Origin: Microbaculum marinum
GTDB taxonomy: Bacteria > Pseudomonadota > Alphaproteobacteria > Rhizobiales > Tepidamorphaceae
DNA length: 64,000 nucleotides
Assembly: GCF_042646165.1 (NCBI RefSeq)
Contig: NZ_JBHRTC010000014.1
Strand: one strand, 5' to 3'
The translations under genes were made by a program, and so were the position numbers. This document shows positions 32,703 to 41,209 of the stretch, one piece after another. Below the pieces are notes generated by a model. That model made no database searches. It was not told the DNA's origin and worked only from the letters and a program-made list of their open reading frames with translations. Position 1 is the first letter of the stretch. Every line of letters starts with the position of its first letter.

Positions 32703-34985
32703 CTACCGGCGCAGCCGTTCCCTCAGTCGCTGGAGCTCAGCGTCATCCGGTCGCAACGCCGAGAGCCGGTCGGCCAGCTGTCGTGCGGCATGGATGTCGT
32801 CGTCCAGCAGGCTCTGATGCAGGGTAGCCGTGAGCAGATCGACGTCGTAGGGATTTCGCGCCAACGCGTCCGCGCGAACCTTCCTGGCCGCCTGTGGCCG
32901 CCCCAGCGAGTCGAGCGCCACGGCATAGACATAGCCGAAACGCGACTCTCCCGGCTGCGCCTCGTGAGCGCGGCGGAGCAACTCGAGCGCCTCGTCATAT
33001 CGCTTCTGGCGAACGCGCAGCAGGCCCGCGGCATGCAGGATCGCGGCATCGGCCTCACCTGTGTCCAGTGCCCGTTGAAGGATTTCGGCTTCTTCCGCGA
33101 TACGGCCCGTCGCCCTGTATAGTTCCGCCAGATTGATCATTCCCGGCGTGTAGTCTGGATCAAGGGCGAGAGACTGCAGGTAGGCTGCTTCCGCCTTGTC
33201 CGCGTCGCCGCGCTCCGACCAGTAGATGCCAAGGTTGAGATGGGTTTCCGGCCGCTCGGCCACGGCCAGCTGCGATGCAAGGTACTCGTCGACCGCGCCC
33301 AGATACGCCTCCCGACGAGCGCCGAGGAACGTCTCTTCCGGGACCGCGGCCAGCGCCCGCGCCGCCGCGATCCGCACCGCGCGGACAGGATCGTCGAGCA
33401 GCGGACCGGCGATATCGACGCGGGCGTCCGGCGGTAGAGCGCCTGCTGCCGCGACGGCCGCCAGCCGAAGGAGCGGATCCTCATCCTGCCCGGCGAGTGC
33501 AACCGGGCCCACGGTTCTCGAGTCAAGGAAATCGCCCAGCATCTCGACGGCCGTCGCGCGTACGATGGCGGGCTCGCCCGCATCTGCGGCCAGGCCGGAC
33601 AGCGCCGCTGCGGCGCCCGGCGCGCCCTTACGCCCCAAGGCGAGGGCCTCGCCATAATGCGGTTCGCGGTGCCGCTCCTCTCCGTACCAGTCGACTATGG
33701 CGGAGGCTGCCCAGGCTGCATCGCGGTCCGTATGGCATCCGGTGCAGGCATCCGGCGAACCGGTCCTCCGGAACAGATCCGGACGCGGCACACGGAAGCT
33801 GTGATCGCGGCGCGGATCGACTGTCATGTAGGTACGCGACGGCATATGGCAGTCGACGCAGAAGGACCCGGGCTTGCCGGCCTCGTGAAAGTGGTGGGTG
33901 GGTGAATCGTAGGCGAGCGGCTTAATAGTCGCGAACTTCTCCGGTGGCGTCTCGTTGTGGCAGGCCGTGCAGACGTCGTTGCCGTCCGCGTGCAGTTCGC
34001 CCGAGTGCGGATCGTGGCAATCGGAACAGGTGACGCCGCGCTGATGCATGCGGCTTTGCAGGAACGACCCGTAGACGAAGACCTCGTCGTCGATCTGCCC
34101 GTCGGGGAAGTACAGGCCGTCGCGAAGCATTTCTGGATGGTACTGGTCGAGGAAGGAGTCGCCGGCCACGAAGTGCCGGGTGATCGGCCGCCGGCGGCTG
34201 TGACACCTCGCGCAGGTCTCGGTGGCGAGATCCTTTCCGGGGGACACGACAAACCCGGCGTCGGGGACGGAGTCGGGACTGCCGTCCGCAAGCCATTCGA
34301 CGTGGCCGCCCGCTGGACCATGACAGGCCTGGCATCCGACGTTCGCCACGGAAAAGGTCGTGGCGAAACTGTCTGTCGCAGGCGAGTAGTTGCGCCTGAG
34401 ATCTGTCGAATGGCAGTCGGCGCAGCGAAAGTTCCAGTTGTATTCGCGGCCGGTCCAGTGAGTTGGATCGCCGGGCTCGACCGGGTTGCCGGCCGCCAGG
34501 TCGAACCATTCGCCGGCCTCGGTATCCCACGCGACCGTAAGCGCCTGCAGGCGGCCGCGATCGAGCGCCACGAGATACTGCTGGAGGGGCGTCCAGCCGA
34601 AGGTGTACTCGACTTCAAACTCGGCGGTATCCCCCTCCGGGCCCTCCGTTTCGACAAAATACCCGCCGTCGCGGCGGAAGAACCGGTACGGGACACCGTC
34701 ACTCTCGAACCTGGCATCCTCGAAGTCTCCGAGCACCGAGTCCGGGCCGGGCACCTCCATCGCGTGAGCATGATGGGACGTCTGCCACGCCTCGAATTCA
34801 CGCGCGTGGCAACCCTGGCACGTGCTTTCGGCAACGTACTCGGCATGGACAGCAGGCGAAAATCCGCTACCGGCTGCCCATGCGCGCTCGGAATCGCCCT
34901 GGGCGAGCCATCCAAAGAGGATGACGACGATCGCCCCGATGCCGGAGCCCAGCAACGCGGAACGAGGAATAGCTTCGCTCCGCAT
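32703..34985 (-). CDS. Octaheme c-type cytochrome with C-terminal HEAT and TPR repeats
   Basis: 760-residue exported protein with an N-terminal membrane anchor or signal (residues about 8-28). Eight CxxCH motifs bind heme c covalently: CQGCH, CADCH, CQACH, CARCH, CSDCH, CTACH, CVDCH and CTGCH, all in residues 55-415. The heme region resembles cytochrome c554/NrfA-like multiheme proteins. Residues about 440-560 are HEAT-like (LLRLAAVAAAGALPPDA) and 570-750 hold TPRs (HLNLGIYWSERGDADKAEAA). No redox partner gene is adjacent. A periplasmic electron-transfer scaffold is likely; the reaction is unknown. Confidence 0.88.
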   Translation of the reverse strand: MRSEAIPRSALLGSGIGAIVVILFGWLAQGDSERAWAAGSGFSPAVHAEYVAESTCQGCHAREFEAWQTSHHAHAMEVPGPDSVLGDFEDARFESDGVPYRFFRRDGGYFVETEGPEGDTAEFEVEYTFGWTPLQQYLVALDRGRLQALTVAWDTEAGEWFDLAAGNPVEPGDPTHWTGREYNWNFRCADCHSTDLRRNYSPATDSFATTFSVANVGCQACHGPAGGHVEWLADGSPDSVPDAGFVVSPGKDLATETCARCHSRRRPITRHFVAGDSFLDQYHPEMLRDGLYFPDGQIDDEVFVYGSFLQSRMHQRGVTCSDCHDPHSGELHADGNDVCTACHNETPPEKFATIKPLAYDSPTHHFHEAGKPGSFCVDCHMPSRTYMTVDPRRDHSFRVPRPDLFRRTGSPDACTGCHTDRDAAWAASAIVDWYGEERHREPHYGEALALGRKGAPGAAAALSGLAADAGEPAIVRATAVEMLGDFLDSRTVGPVALAGQDEDPLLRLAAVAAAGALPPDARVDIAGPLLDDPVRAVRIAAARALAAVPEETFLGARREAYLGAVDEYLASQLAVAERPETHLNLGIYWSERGDADKAEAAYLQSLALDPDYTPGMINLAELYRATGRIAEEAEILQRALDTGEADAAILHAAGLLRVRQKRYDEALELLRRAHEAQPGESRFGYVYAVALDSLGRPQAARKVRADALARNPYDVDLLTATLHQSLLDDDIHAARQLADRLSALRPDDAELQRLRERLRR

Positions 34986-34994
34986 ACCTAGCGC

Positions 34995-37496
34995 CTACGT
35001 CTTCTCTTCGGTGGCGACCGCAGCGGCGGCCGCGGCGGTGGTGATCGCAGCGGCGTTGCGCGCCGCCTTCGCGGTGGCGGCCTCGGCCGCATCCTCCGTC
35101 GCGTCGTCTTCCTCCATTTCCTCGGCAGTGGGCACATCGACGATGACCCGCTTCGGCGCGAACTTGATGCCGTACTGCCTGAACGCCGCCTGCACCCGCT
35201 CGTAGACGGCCTTCCGGACGCCCCACTGCTTGTTCGGCTTGGTCATGAACTTGCCCGAGACGATGAAGGCGGAGTCGTCCATCTTGATCACGCCCTGCGA
35301 CTTGAAAGGCTGGATGAAGTTCGGGCCCAGTTCCTCGTCCTCCATCATGTCCTGACCGATCTTCTTGAAGATCTTCCGCACCAGATCGATGTCGGTGTCG
35401 TAGGGCACACGGAACCGCAGCTTCATGATCACCCAGTCGCGGCTGTAGTTGGTCACCTTGCCGAGATCGCCGTAGGGGACGGTGTAGACGGCACCGAGAT
35501 AGCCGCGCAGCACCAGCGACCGGGCGTTGAACTTCTCCACCGTGCCGGCGACGCTGCCCGCCTCGATGTACTCGCCGATACGGAATGCATCGTCCATCAG
35601 GAAGAACAGCCCCGAGATCAGGTCCTTGACCAGCGTCTGGGCGCCGAATCCGACCGCCAGGCCGATGACGCCGGCACCGGCGATCAGGGGAGCGATGTTC
35701 ACGCCCATCGAAGCCAGTATGACCATCACCGCAATGAGCGCGATGGAGATCTGGATAAACTTGCGGATGATCGGCAGGATGGTCTGGAGCCGCGTGCCGC
35801 TCGACATCATCGGCCCTTCTTCGTGCTCGTCGGCCATCGGCGACAGCGCCTGTTCTTCCGCAAGCTTGCGGTCGATCCAGTTGGCGATGAACGCCCAGGC
35901 GACATAGCCCAGCAGAGCGATCACCCCGACATTGAGGAGGACACGCAGCATGAATTGCGCAATCGGATATTCGTCGGTCGTCGAGAACACGTTGACGCCG
36001 ATCACCGCGGCAAAGGTTGCGAGGGACACCACCAGGACCGAGATCGAGATCACCCGGCCGAGAACCCGCCGGTCGCCCATCACTGCCGGTGACGCTTCCA
36101 CCGCAGCCTCCACCTCGGCATCCGTGGGAACCTCGCCCGCCTCGCTCGGCGCCGCGTCGATCGTCGTGGCAACCACCTCGCCGTCGTCGGGATCCGTCAC
36201 GTAGACCACAGGCCGGACGTTCTCAGGCGCGGCACCCATCTCCGGCACCAGGATGCCGCTCACCACCGCGGTCAGATATGGATTGGCAACGAACAGGATG
36301 AAGAACCCGAGGACCGCGTCCAGGGGATCGAACGGGTACCCAAGCAACAGATCGTAGGTGCCAATCGCAAAGGCCACCACAACGTAGCCGACCGCCAGGG
36401 CATACCAGCCCCAGCCAGCTGCGCCTTCGGCCCAGCGGGGTACGCGCCGGTCCCCGATCGCGGCTTCGAAGGCATTCAGCATGTGACGCCGATAGCGCCA
36501 CAAGAATACGCAGACCGATGCGGTGAAGATGATGGCGCTCACCAGCGCCCCCAGCCGCCATACGTCGTGGTCGACGCCCCACATCTTGCCGAGCGTTCCG
36601 AACAGCAGCAGCGCCGTACCAAGGATCAGCTGTCGACGGGTTCCGCGGACGAAGTGCGCGGCCGCCTCGTCATCGACCGGCATGATCCGCCACCGGGGAT
36701 GATTGGGGAGGAAGACAAACCTGACTACGGCGACCGAGACCCGGGTAATCAGGATCGCAAGGAGCACGACGATCACGAAGTCGCGGCGGGCAATGTCGCC
36801 ACCCGTCCAGAACAACAGAAAGATGCCGACATAGCCGGCCACGAAGCAGCCGATCGCGCCAAGCCCGTGGACAAGTTGCCCCAGCGCGCGCGTCAGTTTC
36901 TCCCGCACCGTGTCGACCGGCGCGGCCTCGTATCGCGCCACCATGCCCCGTGTCAGGTATCGATAAACGAACTCAACGAGGCCGCCGACCATCACGAACA
37001 GCAGCAGGTAGCGGGCGACGAACCACAGGCCGCCGGCCCCGACGGTGATCCCGAGCTTCTCGTTCATATGGCCGATATACTCGGAGAACAGATCGTCGGA
37101 CCGGGACAGGATGGTCGAGAGGTTGTCTCGGATTGCCGTGCCTTTGGACCTCACCGTTTCGATCCACGACGCCGCCGTCGTCGAACCGCCGGCGGTCGCG
37201 GCCGCGGGTGCCGTCTCGGACAGGTAGTACAGCAGGAGGTCGCGCGCCTGCGCGTCCGTCATCCTGCCGATCAGCGCAGACCGCTCCTCGACGGTCAGGG
37301 GCGCCAGCTCCTTTGCGACCGACGAGGCATCGTCCGACGAAGAAGACGAGGTCGACGCTGCGGCCGCCTTTTCGGCGGCCACGACCATCGACGCCGCACT
37401 GGCGGGTCCGATTGCAATGAAGAACACGCCAACAAGCGCCAGCGTAGCGCACACGGCTTGCTGCCACCCGATCGAACGCGGCGTCCAGATATTCAT
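34995..37496 (-). CDS. Large mechanosensitive channel (MscS family)
   Basis: 833 residues from this start, against 286 in E. coli MscS. A signal-like helix (ATLALVGVFFIAIGPASA) precedes a low-complexity Ala/Ser region and about eight to ten membrane helices. The MscS core is at residues about 590-760, with pore helix APLIAGAGVIGLAVGFGAQT and LVKDLISGLFFLMDDAFRIG. The C-terminal tail is almost entirely Ala, Thr and Glu. Starts at 37526 and 37577 are also possible; I favour 37496 (AGAGGG 8 bases upstream). It opens under membrane tension to release osmolytes. It lies 9 bases before the cytochrome gene and is probably co-transcribed. Confidence 0.9.
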   Translation of the reverse strand: MNIWTPRSIGWQQAVCATLALVGVFFIAIGPASAASMVVAAEKAAAASTSSSSSDDASSVAKELAPLTVEERSALIGRMTDAQARDLLLYYLSETAPAAATAGGSTTAASWIETVRSKGTAIRDNLSTILSRSDDLFSEYIGHMNEKLGITVGAGGLWFVARYLLLFVMVGGLVEFVYRYLTRGMVARYEAAPVDTVREKLTRALGQLVHGLGAIGCFVAGYVGIFLLFWTGGDIARRDFVIVVLLAILITRVSVAVVRFVFLPNHPRWRIMPVDDEAAAHFVRGTRRQLILGTALLLFGTLGKMWGVDHDVWRLGALVSAIIFTASVCVFLWRYRRHMLNAFEAAIGDRRVPRWAEGAAGWGWYALAVGYVVVAFAIGTYDLLLGYPFDPLDAVLGFFILFVANPYLTAVVSGILVPEMGAAPENVRPVVYVTDPDDGEVVATTIDAAPSEAGEVPTDAEVEAAVEASPAVMGDRRVLGRVISISVLVVSLATFAAVIGVNVFSTTDEYPIAQFMLRVLLNVGVIALLGYVAWAFIANWIDRKLAEEQALSPMADEHEEGPMMSSGTRLQTILPIIRKFIQISIALIAVMVILASMGVNIAPLIAGAGVIGLAVGFGAQTLVKDLISGLFFLMDDAFRIGEYIEAGSVAGTVEKFNARSLVLRGYLGAVYTVPYGDLGKVTNYSRDWVIMKLRFRVPYDTDIDLVRKIFKKIGQDMMEDEELGPNFIQPFKSQGVIKMDDSAFIVSGKFMTKPNKQWGVRKAVYERVQAAFRQYGIKFAPKRVIVDVPTAEEMEEDDATEDAAEAATAKAARNAAAITTAAAAAAVATEEKT

Positions 37497-37607
37497 GCCA
37501 GTTGCCCTCTTACCCCTGCCGTTCATCCGGTCCCCTTTGCCGACGGTCCGGCCAGCCGCACTCTGCCGTGTCGCCACTTCAGCGAAGCTACCACCTGCCG
37601 CGACGTC

Positions 37608-38405
37608 CTAGAAACGGAATACAGCGCCCAGCACAGGCCCCTGCATCGTCACGTCAAACAGAAATGACCCCTTCTGGTAGTCCACGCTCGCCGCGCGGTA
37701 CCCCAGCACACCGGCGAACCGCTCGCTGAAATCGTAGCCGAGCCCGGCGAAGACGTCCCAACCGAGCTCGGACGATCCGCCACCCGCCAGTGCCCAGCCT
37801 GTCAGGTACAGCGTCGGCGAAAAGTTGAACGTTCCTTTCACGCCCCCCATCGCGTCGACCCAGGTTTCGCGATCACGCAGCCACAGACCGTTGACCGCGC
37901 CACCGGAAAAGGACAGCGTGGATTCGACCGACCACACCCGGGCACCGCCAACGACATCCAGCCGTCCGTTCGGAGCGTCGATCACGGAATATCCGGCAAG
38001 CGCGGTGAACTCGAAGGTCTTGGCCCCCAGGCCAACGGAGTTGGCTATAATTCCGCGGGGAATATTCTTCTCGGTCGATACCTTAAGGTACAGGAGGTCC
38101 GAGGAGAGGCTGAACCGGCCATATCGCGCCTGGCCGACGAGCATCATCGAAAAGTCGAGAGATTTGAGAATGTCAGTGAATGCGACGTCGATATCCACTG
38201 GCGGCGCACCGAACTCGGCGACGGAGCCGTCCAGCCCGGCCATCCAGAAATACGGCGCAACAAGGTACGACCAGCCGGCCTGCTCCTGCGAAATAACGCT
38301 CTCCTGGTCCGCAGACATGTCGGCCGCCGGTAACGGCGTCCCCCATACCAGACCCAGGGCCAAGACAACCGCCGTCGCCCAGATTCTTTGCCTGATCCCC
38401 GTCAA
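37608..38405 (-). CDS. Probable outer-membrane beta-barrel protein
   Basis: 265-residue protein with a signal peptide (IRQRIWATAVVLALGLVWGT, cleaved near LPAAD). The mature part is made of alternating amphipathic strands (WSYLVAPYFWMAGLDGSVAE, RFSLSSDLLYLKVSTEKN, WDVFAGLGYDFSERFAGVLG) and ends in VFRF, the C-terminal phenylalanine used for BAM-mediated insertion. No enzymatic signature is seen. It lies 111 bases ahead of the MscS gene on the same strand. It resembles uncharacterised YceK/OmpW-sized barrels but cannot be assigned more closely. Confidence 0.75.
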   Translation of the reverse strand: MTGIRQRIWATAVVLALGLVWGTPLPAADMSADQESVISQEQAGWSYLVAPYFWMAGLDGSVAEFGAPPVDIDVAFTDILKSLDFSMMLVGQARYGRFSLSSDLLYLKVSTEKNIPRGIIANSVGLGAKTFEFTALAGYSVIDAPNGRLDVVGGARVWSVESTLSFSGGAVNGLWLRDRETWVDAMGGVKGTFNFSPTLYLTGWALAGGGSSELGWDVFAGLGYDFSERFAGVLGYRAASVDYQKGSFLFDVTMQGPVLGAVFRF

Positions 38406-38805
38406 AATGCTTCTCCCCTCTCAGCTCGACGAACGACGCCCACGACATTCCCGGTTAACAGCGCGCTCCCGGCGACTCAAGCTTCCAGACCGTCATTGTA
38501 CCTGAGCACAAAGTAGTCGGATAAATCATCCCGCCGACATTCCGCCGATGCCGGCTGCCGGGCCTCGCGCCGGTCTTTCGATATGAGGGGACGCACATCT
38601 GCGGACGGTCGTTGCATATGGAAGGGACAGCCGGGGCATCGGCGGGATTCCGGCACACAGTCGCCATAGCGGTTCGCAAGTTGCCCGGGCAGTGTTATGA
38701 CTTGGGGCGCGTTGTCGACAGCACTATTCTGGATCGACTACAAATCGGCGCGGCAACAGGCTGCCGGGTTTTCAGGGCGTTGCGTGGGTATCTGTCAGTG
38801 ATTTC
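38406..38805. other. Divergent intergenic region, no gene seen
   Basis: 400 bases between the leftward barrel gene and the rightward hydrolase gene. Short frames on both strands lack any recognisable protein. It must contain both promoters, but I find no convincing paired boxes. Confidence 0.5.
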
Positions 38806-40113
38806 ATGGTGACCGTATTGCGACTGGTAAGTGTCTTCATTCTTGCCCTGGTCGTAGCCGGCTGCGCGGGTCGGCCGACCGGCGTGCTGATCCCGTTCTC
38901 CGGGGAAGTTTCAGGTACCAACGTCGTGGACATCCTGGTCGCCACAACGCGCGGACCAGACGAGGTCGCTCCCGGCATGATGTTCTCGGGAAGCCGGGCT
39001 CCCGGAATGGCGTATGCCGATATCGCGGTTTCGATCCCGCCGGACGACGCGCGCAGTGTCGGCGAGGTCCAGTGGCCAAGGAGGCTCCCCGGGGATCCGG
39101 CAACGGAATTCGTCACGGTCGCTGCCGAACGCGTCGATGAAGATACCGCGATCGATCGCTTTCAGGAGCGGGTGAAGGGAAGCACCGGCCGGCACGTGCT
39201 GGTGTTCGTGCACGGCTACAACAATCGCTTCGAGGACGCGGTCTACCGGTTTGCGCAGATAGTCCACGATTCCGACGCCTCGGTGGTACCGGTGCTGTTC
39301 ACCTGGCCCTCGCGGGGCGAGTTTCTGGCCTATACCTACGACCGGGAAAGCACCAACTTCTCCCGCGACGCGCTCGAGCGCCTGCTGACGTGGCTGGCGC
39401 GGGACAAGTCGGTTTCCAACATCAGCGTGCTGGCCCATTCCATGGGCAACTGGCTGACGCTTGAATCCCTGCGACAGATGGCGATCCGGAACGGCCACAT
39501 CGCCACCAAGATCCAGGACGTCATGCTGGCGGCCCCCGACGTCGACGTCGACGTCTTCCAGACTCAGGTCGCATCGTTCGGCGAGCCCCGACCGCGGTTC
39601 ACGCTGTTCGTCTCCCGCAACGACAAGGCGCTGGCCTTCTCCAGACGGGTGTGGGGGAGCACCGCGCGGCTCGGCGCGATCGACCCGAATGCGGAGCCGT
39701 ATCGCAGTGAACTGGCCAACGAAGGAATTACGGTGGTCGACCTCACCGACGTCCACAGTGCGGACAAGCTCAACCACGGAACCTTCGCGCAAAGTCCCGC
39801 GGCCGTTCAGCTGATCGGCCGACAGCTCGCCGGCGGGCAGGAAATTGCCACCTTCAACGTCGGCCTGGGCGACCGCGTCGGCCAGATAGCAACCGCCACG
39901 GGCGCCAATATCGGCGCCGCCGCCGGGCTCGTCGTCACCGCGCCCATAGCAATCATCGACCCTAACACCCGCAACAACTTCGACGGTCGAGTGGCCGAGT
40001 TCGGCAGTTCGGTCGAGGACACGTTCAGAGCCAGCGGAGAGTTGGTGACGATGGGCGGGACGACCACCACGCCCCGCGCGGAGCCTCCCGAGGAGGAACC
40101 CGCCCGGAAATAG
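38806..40113 (+). CDS. Lipoprotein alpha/beta hydrolase (DUF900 family)
   Basis: 435 residues. The N-terminus is a lipoprotein signal (FILALVVAGCAGRP; lipobox VAGC), so it is anchored to a membrane on the periplasmic side. The hydrolase core starts at about residue 120: HVLVFVHGYNNRFEDAVYRF (oxyanion region), FTWPSRGEFLAYTYDRES, and the nucleophile elbow VLAHSMGNWLTLESL (Ser in HSMG). VVDLTDVHSADKLNHGTF supplies the likely catalytic His. Family members are uncharacterised esterase/lipase-like enzymes. It converges with the sulfotransferase gene at 40168. Confidence 0.85.
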   Translation: MVTVLRLVSVFILALVVAGCAGRPTGVLIPFSGEVSGTNVVDILVATTRGPDEVAPGMMFSGSRAPGMAYADIAVSIPPDDARSVGEVQWPRRLPGDPATEFVTVAAERVDEDTAIDRFQERVKGSTGRHVLVFVHGYNNRFEDAVYRFAQIVHDSDASVVPVLFTWPSRGEFLAYTYDRESTNFSRDALERLLTWLARDKSVSNISVLAHSMGNWLTLESLRQMAIRNGHIATKIQDVMLAAPDVDVDVFQTQVASFGEPRPRFTLFVSRNDKALAFSRRVWGSTARLGAIDPNAEPYRSELANEGITVVDLTDVHSADKLNHGTFAQSPAAVQLIGRQLAGGQEIATFNVGLGDRVGQIATATGANIGAAAGLVVTAPIAIIDPNTRNNFDGRVAEFGSSVEDTFRASGELVTMGGTTTTPRAEPPEEEPARK

Positions 40114-40167
40114 CCGCCGCGCTGGTCGGACACCGGGGCCTGGACAGTCCGGGGAACCGGCAAGCGC

Positions 40168-41166
40168 CTAGTTGCGGCGGGAACCTGCCGGCCGCAACAC
40201 CCTGCGACCTGCGCGAAGCAAGGCGAGCGGGCCCCGCAACCGCCAAACCAGCGACTGAAGTTCGTCCGCCCTTTCCGCGGAAGCCAGGTAGGCCGTGCGG
40301 AATTCATCGAGTTGGGCTTCCAGCGACTCGCCCAGCACGTGCGGATCGTTGATGCTGTCGACCCATGCGGCAAGGTCGGCCAGTGTCGCGCCGGCCATCT
40401 CGCTCAACTCGTCGAGCCTGTCGGGACGACGTCCTGTCTCCGCCCACCGGTCCAGTTCCGCGAACAGACGGTCGGCCATTCCCTCTCCCAGCACCTTGTG
40501 GTGGTGGCGGAACTCGGGGGTCACAATGCTCGCAACCGCTTCCTCCACTTCGCTGCGTGTCCTTGGAAGACCTGCCGCCGACACGAGCACGCCGGCCTGG
40601 CCTGGGGCTTCCGTGAACCAGCGGTCGTAGGACACGCATCCCGCGATGAGGCCGTCCCCCTGTTTCAGCAGATCGACGTGGTTGACGAGCCAGGAGAGGC
40701 GACCAACAGGCGCCGGCAGACGATCGCGCTGTTCAAGCGAAGCCGCCACCGCCGCGGGTGCCCGGACACTCAGCACCACTGCGAGGCGAATACCCTGCCG
40801 AGCGGCAATCTGCCGCCACAGGGGCAGCAACCGGCAGACCCGCGGGTCCTTGACGATCCATGGGGCGCGGGCAGCCCGAGCATCCCCGAGCCCCGAAAGG
40901 ATCTGCGCTTCCAGTTCGACGCGAAGGGAATCCATTTCCTGAGCGTCGAGCCATCCTTCGGGCATTGGAAGGAAGCTTTGCCGGCTTCCCCACGACCGAT
41001 CGCAGGCCGCGAGGATACGATCCTGCAGAGCGACGATGCCGGCGTCTTCCCAGTAACCGCGGGGATTATACTGGTTGCCTTCGAGAAGGCGTTCGCGGGT
41101 GAACCCGCCAAGTTTAACGAGCAGTTCGGCAGCCAGCGACGTTCCGCTGCGATGCACTCCCGCCAC
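40168..41166 (-). CDS. Sulfotransferase family protein
   Basis: 332 residues from GTG 41166. The N-terminal GVHRSGTSLAAELLVKLGG is the 5'-phosphosulfate (PAPS) binding loop, and WIVKDPRVCRLLPLW followed by LSVRAPAAVAASL is the second PAPS contact region of this family. The C-terminus after residue 230 is helical. The start is uncertain: codons for VVIVA precede the GTG in the same open frame, as in relatives, but no ATG/GTG/TTG is available upstream. It begins 43 bases after the glycosyltransferase-sulfotransferase fusion and ends the leftward glycan operon. It would transfer sulfate to a carbohydrate or lipid. Confidence 0.8.
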   Translation of the reverse strand: MAGVHRSGTSLAAELLVKLGGFTRERLLEGNQYNPRGYWEDAGIVALQDRILAACDRSWGSRQSFLPMPEGWLDAQEMDSLRVELEAQILSGLGDARAARAPWIVKDPRVCRLLPLWRQIAARQGIRLAVVLSVRAPAAVAASLEQRDRLPAPVGRLSWLVNHVDLLKQGDGLIAGCVSYDRWFTEAPGQAGVLVSAAGLPRTRSEVEEAVASIVTPEFRHHHKVLGEGMADRLFAELDRWAETGRRPDRLDELSEMAGATLADLAAWVDSINDPHVLGESLEAQLDEFRTAYLASAERADELQSLVWRLRGPLALLRAGRRVLRPAGSRRN

Positions 41167-41209
41167 AATAACGACATGTGGCGCATCGCTCGCCGCATTC
41201 GTCGGGGTG

